Assembly (NCBI GenBank): GCA_910589185.1
Contig: CAJUSU010000013.1
Span: 10,582 to 41,211 of the forward strand
Reading direction: 5' to 3'
From: an uncultured Clostridia bacterium
GTDB lineage: Bacteria; Bacillota; Clostridia; TANB77; CAG-508
Length of the DNA: 30,630 bases
A program made the position numbers and the translations under genes. The notes beneath the pieces were generated by a model, which ran no database searches, had not been told where the DNA came from, and worked only from the letters and a program-made list of their open reading frames with translations. Positions 21,327-28,133 of the stretch are shown here, one piece after another; positions within the stretch are counted from its first letter, which is position 1, and each line of letters opens with the position of its first letter.

Positions 21327-21752
21327 TTATTTAATTTTGAACTCATTAGAATAAAAGTAAACATCTTCACGAGTAGTAGTATCAAAACCTATCTTTACAA
21401 TTCTATATGTTCCATTTGGTAATTTACCATAACGACGTTCCCAGTCTATTGATTGAGTAATTTGGTGTTTTTCATCCAGAATGTATCCAAGTAAAGTATC
21501 TACATTGGCGGGACTATGAGAAGGTTCTAAAAAATCTAATCTTTTCCATTTACCATTTTCCTTTACTTGTAAGAAGTATTCTGTTCCCCATGTATATTTC
21601 TGAGAACTCTTATCTGTAACGACTACAGTTGCTCCAGTATTACTTATGGATTTTTTTGAAACTTTTATAGTTACAGTATTACCACATTGTACTAATAAGA
21701 ATAAAGATACCAAGATTAGGAGAATAAATATTATTATCATTTCTTTACGCAT
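21327..21752 (-). CDS. Membrane-anchored Ig-like protein, paralog 2 (mosaic)
   Basis: 141 residues with AAAGAGGTA upstream. The N-terminal anchor and first strands (residues 1-45) and the C-terminal part (about 95-141, QSIDWERRYGKLPNGTYRIVKIGFDTTTRE) are nearly identical to paralog 1, also at the DNA level. The middle (about 55-75, YFLQVKENGKWKRL) instead matches paralog 3. This looks like recombination between tandem copies. The predicted topology is one membrane segment with the Ig-like domain outside. Function is unknown. Confidence 0.8.
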   Translation of the reverse strand: MRKEMIIIFILLILVSLFLLVQCGNTVTIKVSKKSISNTGATVVVTDKSSQKYTWGTEYFLQVKENGKWKRLDFLEPSHSPANVDTLLGYILDEKHQITQSIDWERRYGKLPNGTYRIVKIGFDTTTREDVYFYSNEFKIK

Positions 21753-21766
21753 TAAATAATACCTCT

Positions 21767-22195
21767 TTATTTAATTTCAAATTTTTCAGAATAAAAATAG
21801 ACCTCTTCATCAGTTTTCGGATCAAAACCTATTTTTACAATTCTATATATTCCATTTTGTAATTCACCATAATGATTACTCCAATCTAGAGTTTGAATAA
21901 GTTGATCATGTTCATTCAGACTATAATCAAAAAGAGGAAAAATAGAATCTGGATTAGGAATGTATGATAATGGTTCTAATCTTTTCCATTCACCATTTTC
22001 TTTTACCTGTAAAAAATATTCTGCTCCCCATCCATGTTTTTGAAAACCCTTATCTGTAATAATTATAGTTGCTCCAGTAGTACTTAAAGATTCCCTTTGG
22101 AGTTCAATGGTTACGACACTACTGGGATGCAACAATAATAAAAGTATGATAGTTACTGCTATAAAAATAAATATGGCTATAATTTTCTTATTCAT
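21767..22195 (-). CDS. Membrane-anchored Ig-like protein, paralog 3
   Basis: 142 residues with AGAGGGTAA upstream. It has a hydrophobic anchor (about residues 5-22) with no cysteine, then the Ig-like domain: LSTTGATIIITDKGFQKHGWGAEYFLQVKENGEWKRL and TLDWSNHYGELQNGIYRIVKIGFDPKTDEEVYFYS. It is the most divergent of the three copies and probably closest to the ancestral gene. It is first in the run of small envelope genes and is separated from the protease gene upstream by 90 bases holding a nested hairpin. Confidence 0.8.
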   Translation of the reverse strand: MNKKIIAIFIFIAVTIILLLLLHPSSVVTIELQRESLSTTGATIIITDKGFQKHGWGAEYFLQVKENGEWKRLEPLSYIPNPDSIFPLFDYSLNEHDQLIQTLDWSNHYGELQNGIYRIVKIGFDPKTDEEVYFYSEKFEIK

Positions 22196-22227
22196 ATATT
22201 ACCCTCTTATTTATACAAAATTTATAT

Positions 22228-22273
22228 TTTAGTAACTTGGAAGTTACTAGTGATAGTAATCCAAGTTACTAAA
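22228..22273. repeat. Nested hairpin between protease and Ig-like genes
   Basis: TTTAGTAACTTGG (22228-22240) pairs perfectly with CCAAGTTACTAAA (22261-22273). Inside, TTACTA-GTGA-TAGTAA (22244-22259) forms a second stem. The AGTTACT/AGTAACT unit recurs four times. There is no strong T tract on the minus strand, so it may be a weak terminator or an RNA-processing or stabilising element. Confidence 0.7.
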
Positions 22274-22285
22274 TTTTATGAATAA

Positions 22286-23266
22286 TTATAAATCGCTACT
22301 TATTACTAAATTAAATATAGAATCAGTAATTCTGGTTAAACAAGTTTGAGTTGAATCATTTCTGTAAAGACCAGCATTTATAGCTACAACATGATTGTCT
22401 GATGTTCTCATAGTAGGACCGCCACTCATTCCTTTCTGTAATTGACCGTTTCTACTAAGATATAAAGGCTCGACTTGTGTTATTGTTCCATTAGAATAAT
22501 ATTGATATTTTCCACTTGATAATTCTTTAGCACCTGGATAACCTATACTTTTAATACTAGCATTTTTTAAATAAGAGTCTACACATACTTCTACTGAACA
22601 GGAACCAACAGAATCTCCTAGGTTTTTTCCAATAATGCATAAACACCAATCGTAGGCACCAGAATGATTTTCAAACCACCTTTTATCATAATAGATTCTT
22701 CGCCAACCTTCAGAATAACCATTATATATTCCATTACTATAAGCTGGATAACATCCCCAATTACTAAATACTTCATTGGTATCAGGATTAATTACACAAT
22801 GAGCTGCTGTTAAAAGCTTGTTTGAACTAACTAAAAACCCTGTTCCACTTCCACCAGAACAAGTAATTTTGCATATTGCACTGTATGGACGAATGGTTGT
22901 ATTAGGTACTCTATTAAAAGAAATAGCAGTAGTAGCATATGGAGTTGCAACAGGTTGTAAATTGAAAGAGTTCTTTTTAGGTGAAGAAATATAAGCGCTA
23001 GTACTAGCAGAAGCATAATTTTCTCCATAAGTAGAAATAAGTACTTGCTTTAATTCTTCCATATCTACCTCAGTTGTTTTACCAGTTGCGGCATCATAGC
23101 ATACAATATTTTCTTCTTCAGCGCTTTCTATAACTGAATCGATACTAATATCTAGAGAAGAAATATCAGAAGATGCGTTTGCTTGAACTTTAGCATTAGC
23201 TAAAATTAAAAATACATTAAAAATTAGTAGCATTATGATTGCTTTTATTATTATTTTTTTGTTCAT
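22286..23266 (-). CDS. Secreted trypsin-fold (V8/glutamyl endopeptidase-like) serine protease
   Basis: 326 residues from the ATG at 23266 (AAAGGA 11 bases upstream); an in-frame GTG three codons earlier sits too close to the SD. A signal peptide covers about residues 1-30 (ending ANAKVQA). A pro-region follows (about 30-120). The protease domain starts near RPYSAICKITCSGGSGTGFLVS. The catalytic triad is visible: His about 156 in TAAHCVI, Asp about 206 in AYDWCLCIIG, and Ser about 281 in KGMSGGPTM. It contains several Cys (CLCII, SCSVEVC). The layout matches V8-like secreted endopeptidases made as zymogens. It is transcribed in the same direction as the Spo0A-like regulator upstream and the Ig-like genes downstream. 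Confidence 0.88.
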   Translation of the reverse strand: MNKKIIIKAIIMLLIFNVFLILANAKVQANASSDISSLDISIDSVIESAEEENIVCYDAATGKTTEVDMEELKQVLISTYGENYASASTSAYISSPKKNSFNLQPVATPYATTAISFNRVPNTTIRPYSAICKITCSGGSGTGFLVSSNKLLTAAHCVINPDTNEVFSNWGCYPAYSNGIYNGYSEGWRRIYYDKRWFENHSGAYDWCLCIIGKNLGDSVGSCSVEVCVDSYLKNASIKSIGYPGAKELSSGKYQYYSNGTITQVEPLYLSRNGQLQKGMSGGPTMRTSDNHVVAINAGLYRNDSTQTCLTRITDSIFNLVISSDL

Positions 23267-23300
23267 ATTTATCACAGTCCTTTCTTTAAAATATTTTATA

Positions 23301-23318
23301 AATAAATGATCATTTATT
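23301..23318. promoter_or_regulatory. 18-bp perfect palindrome upstream of the protease gene
   Basis: AATAAATGATCATTTATT is a perfect dyad about 35 bases before the protease start on the minus strand, downstream of a TATGAT -10 candidate. It is a plausible operator, although in an A+T-rich region some dyads occur by chance. Confidence 0.4.
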
Positions 23319-23393
23319 ATTCATATTATTTTTATATCATAGCAATAAGATAAAGTATATAAAAGTGGAAAAAAGGGGAAAAAGTTTTTATAC

Positions 23394-24101
23394 TTATTTA
23401 CGGTTTAATATTGCTTGACTTAATGTTGCAATAAACAATTTTAAAGAAGGAGCTTGTCTAGAAAAATATTTTAAAACCTTCTGTTTTTCAGTATATTTAA
23501 TCATAGATTTTATGGTTTTTTGGATATCCCATTTTATAGTTTGTGACTTTTTTACACCCAGAGTTTTAGCTGCTTTAGGGAAAAGGTCTTTTTCAATATT
23601 ATTTAGTAAATAAGGGTACTTGCAAGATAATAACAAACATTCAACTAAATATCGATAACTAATACTACTGATATTAAATTCGAAAACACCTAATTCCTTT
23701 CTGATTTTCTTTCTAAAAGTGTCATCAATTTTTTCAGAACAAATGTAATTAATTTCATTTACTAAAATATTAATAGGAAATGGTTTTATTAATATTTTTT
23801 TTACATTACTATTATCAAGTATTCTAATATGATTTATTAAAGGAACTTCACCAGATATAACAATAATAGAGCAGTCTATATTTTTAGATTTTTCTAAGAT
23901 AGATAGACCGTTTAATTTAGGCAACTTTAGGTCGAGAAGTAAAAAATCTGGTTTAGTTTCGATTAATTCTTTAATTCCAGTTTCTCCATCATTACAGATG
24001 TCAACTTTTTGTACGAAATTTGAAAGATTTTGTTGTAGTCCATCACTTAAATTTTTAGCAAAATTTACATTATCATCAATAATTAAAAACTTATACTTCA
24101 T
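23394..24101 (-). CDS. Divergent Spo0A-like response regulator
   Basis: 235 residues with GGAG six bases upstream. The receiver domain (about residues 1-120) has the acid pair Asp9-Asp10 (FLIIDDN), phospho-acceptor Asp57 (LLLDLKLPKLNG), the VISG Ser and the conserved Lys in ILIKPF. The output domain (about 130-235) follows the Spo0A C-terminal pattern: FEFNISSISYRYLVECLLLSC, YLLNNIEKDLFPKAAKTLGVKKSQTIKWDIQKTIKSMI, then SLKLFIATLSQAI. The recognition helix differs from true Spo0A (SRVERAIRHAIE), so it is not the housekeeping Spo0A. No kinase gene is adjacent. Its location directly upstream of a secreted protease suggests local control of that island (inference). Confidence 0.82.
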   Translation of the reverse strand: MKYKFLIIDDNVNFAKNLSDGLQQNLSNFVQKVDICNDGETGIKELIETKPDFLLLDLKLPKLNGLSILEKSKNIDCSIIVISGEVPLINHIRILDNSNVKKILIKPFPINILVNEINYICSEKIDDTFRKKIRKELGVFEFNISSISYRYLVECLLLSCKYPYLLNNIEKDLFPKAAKTLGVKKSQTIKWDIQKTIKSMIKYTEKQKVLKYFSRQAPSLKLFIATLSQAILNRK

Positions 24102-24209
24102 ATATTACTCCATAATAAATAATTTGTAAACAATATAATATAATTTTATCATCAAATTAACCAAAAAGATTAATATATAACAAAAAAATATAACAACAAA
24201 AACTCCCTT

Positions 24210-24238
24210 TTGACAAATAAGCCAAAACAAAGTATAAT
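24210..24238 (+). promoter_or_regulatory. Consensus sigma-A promoter of the DUF4190-like gene
   Basis: TTGACA (24210-24215), exactly 17 bases, TATAAT (24233-24238): a perfect consensus about 28 bases before the start codon. Confidence 0.9.
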
Positions 24239-24265
24239 AGAATAAATGATTAAGGGGGAATAAAT

Positions 24266-24646
24266 ATGGGAATTGCCGCATTTGTTTTAGGAATGATTTC
24301 AATAGTAATAGGTTGGATACCATTTATTTGTTTTTTAGCTTTAATGACAGCTATTATTGGTTTGATTTTTGGAATTATAGATGCAATAAAGAAGAGTAAA
24401 ACAAATGATAAGAATAAAGGATTTGGAATTGCAGGATTAATTATTAGTGCAATTGCTATTCCAATTATTTTAATTATGTCAATGGTTTCTATTGGTATTA
24501 TGGTAGAGGAGACTGAACCAGATAGTATTCATAACCGCAACCATTACTATTATGACTATGATTATGATGACGATTATGATGATTGGCTAGACGACTGGTA
24601 TGATAATTATCGTAGAGATAGAATTAATGATTATAAAACTATTTAA
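24266..24646 (+). CDS. DUF4190-like small membrane protein with Tyr/Asp-rich tail
   Basis: 126 residues with AAGGGGGAA upstream. Two long hydrophobic segments (about residues 2-38 and 54-80) with GIAAFVLGMISIVIGW and KGFGIAGLIISAIAI match the DUF4190-type double hairpin (two glycine-rich helices separated by a Lys/Asn-rich loop). After residue 85 comes a tail of Asp, Tyr, Trp and Arg (YYYDYDYDDDYDDWLDDWYDNYRRDR). The tail is strongly acidic and aromatic and unusual in composition. Transcription is driven by a perfect-consensus promoter and ended by a hairpin. Function is unknown. Confidence 0.8.
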   Translation: MGIAAFVLGMISIVIGWIPFICFLALMTAIIGLIFGIIDAIKKSKTNDKNKGFGIAGLIISAIAIPIILIMSMVSIGIMVEETEPDSIHNRNHYYYDYDYDDDYDDWLDDWYDNYRRDRINDYKTI

Positions 24647-24663
24647 GTAGAGATAGAATAAGT

Positions 24664-24702
24664 AAACTTGTAGTATAGAAATGCTATATTACAAGTTTTT
24701 AT
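24664..24702 (+). terminator. Terminator after the DUF4190-like gene
   Basis: AAACTTGTAGTATAG (24664-24678) pairs with CTATATTACAAGTTT (24684-24698) with one G.U and a 5-base loop, followed by TTATTT. Confidence 0.9.
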
Positions 24703-24709
24703 TTATGTC

Positions 24710-24738
24710 TTGTTAAAATACTTGTGCTATGATAAAAT
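24710..24738 (+). promoter_or_regulatory. Sigma-A promoter of lepA operon
   Basis: TTGTTA (24710-24715), 17 bases, TAAAAT (24733-24738), directly after the upstream terminator. Confidence 0.6.
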
Positions 24739-24773
24739 AACCAAAAAGAATGAAAAAGAGGAGGCTGCTTAAT

Positions 24774-26585
24774 TTGCAAGACAGAAAAAAGCATATTCGT
24801 AACTTTAGTATTATTGCTCATATTGACCATGGAAAATCCACTTTAGCAGATAGATTAATTGAAATGACAGGGGTACTATCTCAAAGAGAAATGGAAAGTC
24901 AAGTATTAGACAATATGGATATTGAAAGAGAAAGAGGTATTACTATTAAATCTCAAGCAGTTCGCATGAAATACCATGCCAAAGACGGGCAAGATTATGA
25001 GCTTAATTTAATAGATACTCCTGGACATGTGGATTTTAATTATGAAGTTTCTCGTAGTTTGGCAGCTTGTGATGGAGCTGTTTTGGTAGTAGACAGTAGT
25101 CAAGGAGTAGAGGCGCAAACTTTAGCAAATGTGTATTTGGCAATTGATAATGATTTAGAAATCTTACCAGTGATTAATAAAGTGGATTTGCCAAATGCAA
25201 GACCAGAAGAAGTAAAAAAGGAAATTGAAGATATTATTGGTATTCCTGCGCAAGATGCACCTTGCATTTCAGCAAAATCAGGACTAAATGTAGACCAGGT
25301 ATTAGAAAGAATAGTAACCGATTTACCAGCACCAACAGGCGACGAAAATGCTCCTTTAAAAGCTTTGATTTTTGACTCTATTTATGATAATTACAAAGGT
25401 GCTATTGCTTATGTACGAATTAAAGACGGAACTGTAAAAGCAGGAGATGAAATGAAATTAATGTCTTCTGGCAAAACTTTTGTCATTACAGAGGTAGGCT
25501 ACTTTGAACCTGGAAAATATGAAGAAGGAGAAGAGTTAAAAGCAGGAGAAGTTGGTTATATTGCAGCGAGTATTAAAAGCTTATCAGATGTACGAGTAGG
25601 AGATACCATTACTCTACAAGAAAATCCTGCAAAAGAACCTTTACCAGGATACAAAAAAGTAAATCCTATGGTATATTGCGGAATTTATCCTATTGATGGA
25701 AGCGATTATGAAAATTTAAAAGTAGCATTAGAAAAATTAAAGTTGAATGATGCTGCATTAGAGTATGAACCAGAAACTTCAGGAGCTTTAGGTTCGGGAT
25801 TTAGATGTGGATTTTTAGGATTACTACATTTAGAAATTATTGAAGAAAGACTAGATAGAGAGTTTGATTTGAGTTTAATTACAACATCACCTTCAGTTAT
25901 TTATAAAGTTCACAAAACATCAGGTGAGGTGATTGAATTATATAACCCAGCAGATATGCCACCATCTACTGAAATTAGCTATATGGAAGAACCAATCGTA
26001 CAAGCCGAAATATTAACACCGAAAGAATATGTAGGTGGTATTATGGATATTTGCCAAAACAGACGTGGTACCTATATTGATATGAAATATTTAGATGAAA
26101 ATAGGGTGACATTACATTATGAATTACCACTGAATGAAATTATTTACGATTTCTTTGATACTTTAAAATCAAAAACAAAAGGCTATGCTTCTTTTGACTA
26201 TGAGTTTAAAGAATATCAAAGGTCTGATTTAGTGAAGTTAGATATTTGGGTAAATGGAGAAGGCGTTGATGCATTATCCTTTATTGTTCACAGGGATAGC
26301 AGTTATGAAAAGGGGAAAAAAATGGTAGAAAAATTGAAAGAAGTTATCCCAAGACAATTATTCGTTATTCCACTACAAGCAGTAATAGGAGGAAAAATTA
26401 TCGCGAGAGAAACGATTTCTGCAATGCGCAAAGATGTTTTAGCCAAATGCTATGGTGGAGATATTACCAGAAAGAAAAAGTTATTGGAAAAACAAAAACG
26501 TGGTAAAAAGAAGATGAGACAAGTAGGCAATGTAGATATTCCACAAGAGGCATTTTTATCTGTACTAAAATTAGATGAGGAGTAA
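24774..26585 (+). CDS. lepA: Elongation factor 4 (LepA), TTG start
   Basis: 603 residues from TTG at 24774 (MQDRKKHIRNFSIIAHIDHGKST), where AAGAGGAGG gives good spacing and the N terminus aligns with LepA; an upstream ATG at 24750 overlaps the SD. Domains in order: the GTPase with AHIDHGKST, the switch segment RERGITIKSQAVRM, DTPGHVDF and NKVDLP; domain II; domain III; and the LepA-specific C-terminal domain (KCYGGDITRKKKLLEKQKRGKKKMRQVGNVDIPQEAFLSVLK). EF4 is a translational GTPase implicated in ribosome back-translocation or biogenesis. It is followed by an HD gene 3 bases later, probably the same operon. Confidence 0.97.
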   Translation: MQDRKKHIRNFSIIAHIDHGKSTLADRLIEMTGVLSQREMESQVLDNMDIERERGITIKSQAVRMKYHAKDGQDYELNLIDTPGHVDFNYEVSRSLAACDGAVLVVDSSQGVEAQTLANVYLAIDNDLEILPVINKVDLPNARPEEVKKEIEDIIGIPAQDAPCISAKSGLNVDQVLERIVTDLPAPTGDENAPLKALIFDSIYDNYKGAIAYVRIKDGTVKAGDEMKLMSSGKTFVITEVGYFEPGKYEEGEELKAGEVGYIAASIKSLSDVRVGDTITLQENPAKEPLPGYKKVNPMVYCGIYPIDGSDYENLKVALEKLKLNDAALEYEPETSGALGSGFRCGFLGLLHLEIIEERLDREFDLSLITTSPSVIYKVHKTSGEVIELYNPADMPPSTEISYMEEPIVQAEILTPKEYVGGIMDICQNRRGTYIDMKYLDENRVTLHYELPLNEIIYDFFDTLKSKTKGYASFDYEFKEYQRSDLVKLDIWVNGEGVDALSFIVHRDSSYEKGKKMVEKLKEVIPRQLFVIPLQAVIGGKIIARETISAMRKDVLAKCYGGDITRKKKLLEKQKRGKKKMRQVGNVDIPQEAFLSVLKLDEE

Positions 26586-26588
26586 AAA

Positions 26589-27362
26589 ATGATAGATTTA
26601 GAAAAAGCTGAGAAAATTTTTGATGAATATGTATCCCATTATGATGACAATGATGCCAAGACTGTTTTAAAAAAGCATCATACCAAAAGAGTACAAAAAG
26701 AAGCAAAAGAGATTGCAGAATACTTAAAATTGGAAGAAGAAGATAGAAAGTTAGCAGAATTAATTGGATTATTGCATGATATTGGTAGATTTGAACAATT
26801 AAAAAGATATCACACCTTTTCAGATAGAAATAGTGTTGACCATGCAGAATTAGGATTAGAAATTTTATTCCAAGATGGTTATATTCGCAAATTTGTAGAA
26901 GACGAGCAATATGATGATATTATTTATAAGGCAATTCATAATCATAATAAATACAAAATAGAAGAAGGCTTAACGGAAAGAGAATTATTACATAGTAAAA
27001 TTATTCGAGATGCAGATAAATTAGATATTTTGATGCTAATCAGAACAGAACCATTAGAAACATTATTTAACAAAAAAGAAATTACTAATGAAGAAATTTC
27101 AAAAGAGGTATATGAACAGACCTTAAATTGTCAAACCATTGAGAGAAGCTTTGTAAAAACAGATTTAGATAGGTGGCTAGTGGATATTGCATTTATATTT
27201 GATATGTATTTTCCAATTAGTTTAAAAAAAGTAAAAGAAAACGGATATATTCACGACTTAATTGCAAGAATAGATTATAAAGAAGAAACAACAAGAGAAA
27301 AGATGAAAAAAATTGAACAAGTTGCATATGAATATATGCAAAAAAGAATAGAAGAAGGATAA
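26589..27362 (+). CDS. HD-domain phosphohydrolase
   Basis: 257 residues, starting 3 bases after the lepA stop. The HD motif is in order: HTKRVQKEAKEIAEYL (first His), LIGLLHDIGRFEQLKRYHTF (HD pair), DHAELGLEILF, AIHNHNKYKIEEGL and IIRDADKLDIL (last Asp). These are the metal ligands of HD-superfamily phosphohydrolases. Nucleotide or phosphate-ester hydrolysis is likely; the substrate is unknown. It is part of the lepA-HD-rlmB run. Confidence 0.88.
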   Translation: MIDLEKAEKIFDEYVSHYDDNDAKTVLKKHHTKRVQKEAKEIAEYLKLEEEDRKLAELIGLLHDIGRFEQLKRYHTFSDRNSVDHAELGLEILFQDGYIRKFVEDEQYDDIIYKAIHNHNKYKIEEGLTERELLHSKIIRDADKLDILMLIRTEPLETLFNKKEITNEEISKEVYEQTLNCQTIERSFVKTDLDRWLVDIAFIFDMYFPISLKKVKENGYIHDLIARIDYKEETTREKMKKIEQVAYEYMQKRIEEG

Positions 27363-27367
27363 AAAAT

Positions 27368-28117
27368 ATGGAAAAACAAGAATACCAAGATCAAGTAGAA
27401 GGAAGAAATAGTGTGTTAGAACTATTAGAATCAGGAAGAGACGTGAATAAAATACTAGTTGCAAAAGGTGAAAAACATGGTTCTATTCATAAAATTATAG
27501 CAATAGCAAAAGAACGTAAAATTTTATTAACTGAAATAGAACGAAATAAATTGAATCAAATAGCGCAAACCGAAAATCATCAAGGAGTAATTGCTATTGT
27601 ACCTCCTTTTGACTATTGCGAGGTAGAAGATATTTTAGAAGTTGCTAGCAAAAGACATGAAACACCATTTATTTTGGTTTTAGATGGAATAGAAGATCCA
27701 CACAATTTAGGCTCTATTATTCGAACAGCGGAAACAGCAGGAGTGCATGGAATTATTATTCCAAAAAGAAGAGCAGCATCAGTAAATAGTACAGTAAATA
27801 AAGTATCTGCTGGAGCTGTAGAACATATGAAAATAGCAAGAGTAAACAACATTAATGAAACAATCCGCTTTTTAAAAGAACAAGGAATTTGGATTTGTGG
27901 TACAGACATGGATACAGAAGTGATTTATACAAAACAGGATTACAAAATGCCTTTGGCACTTGTAATTGGCAGTGAAGGTTTTGGAATGGCAAGATTAGTA
28001 AAAGAGAATTGTGACTTTTTGGTAAAAATTCCGATGAAGGGAAAAATTACTTCTTTGAATGCCTCTGTGTCAGCTGGAATTGTCATGTATGAAGTAGTAA
28101 GACAAAGGAATAAATAA
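27368..28117 (+). CDS. rlmB: 23S rRNA (guanosine-2'-O)-methyltransferase RlmB (SpoU family)
   Basis: 249 residues. An N-terminal substrate-binding domain (about residues 1-90: VEGRNSVLELLESGRDVNKILVA) is followed by a SPOUT methyltransferase: LDGIEDPHNLGSIIRTAETAGVHGIIIPKRRAASVNSTVNKVSAGAVEHMKIARV, LALVIGSEGFGM and VKIPMKGKITSLNASVSAGIVMYEV. RlmB methylates G2251 (E. coli numbering) of 23S rRNA. It is 5 bases after the HD gene. Confidence 0.93.
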   Translation: MEKQEYQDQVEGRNSVLELLESGRDVNKILVAKGEKHGSIHKIIAIAKERKILLTEIERNKLNQIAQTENHQGVIAIVPPFDYCEVEDILEVASKRHETPFILVLDGIEDPHNLGSIIRTAETAGVHGIIIPKRRAASVNSTVNKVSAGAVEHMKIARVNNINETIRFLKEQGIWICGTDMDTEVIYTKQDYKMPLALVIGSEGFGMARLVKENCDFLVKIPMKGKITSLNASVSAGIVMYEVVRQRNK

Positions 28118-28133
28118 AAAGGAGATGAAAAAA

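Noticed and set aside
24750..24773. ATG at 24750 as the start of lepA
   Set aside because: It overlaps the AAGAGGAGG SD; the TTG at 24774 aligns with LepA N termini.
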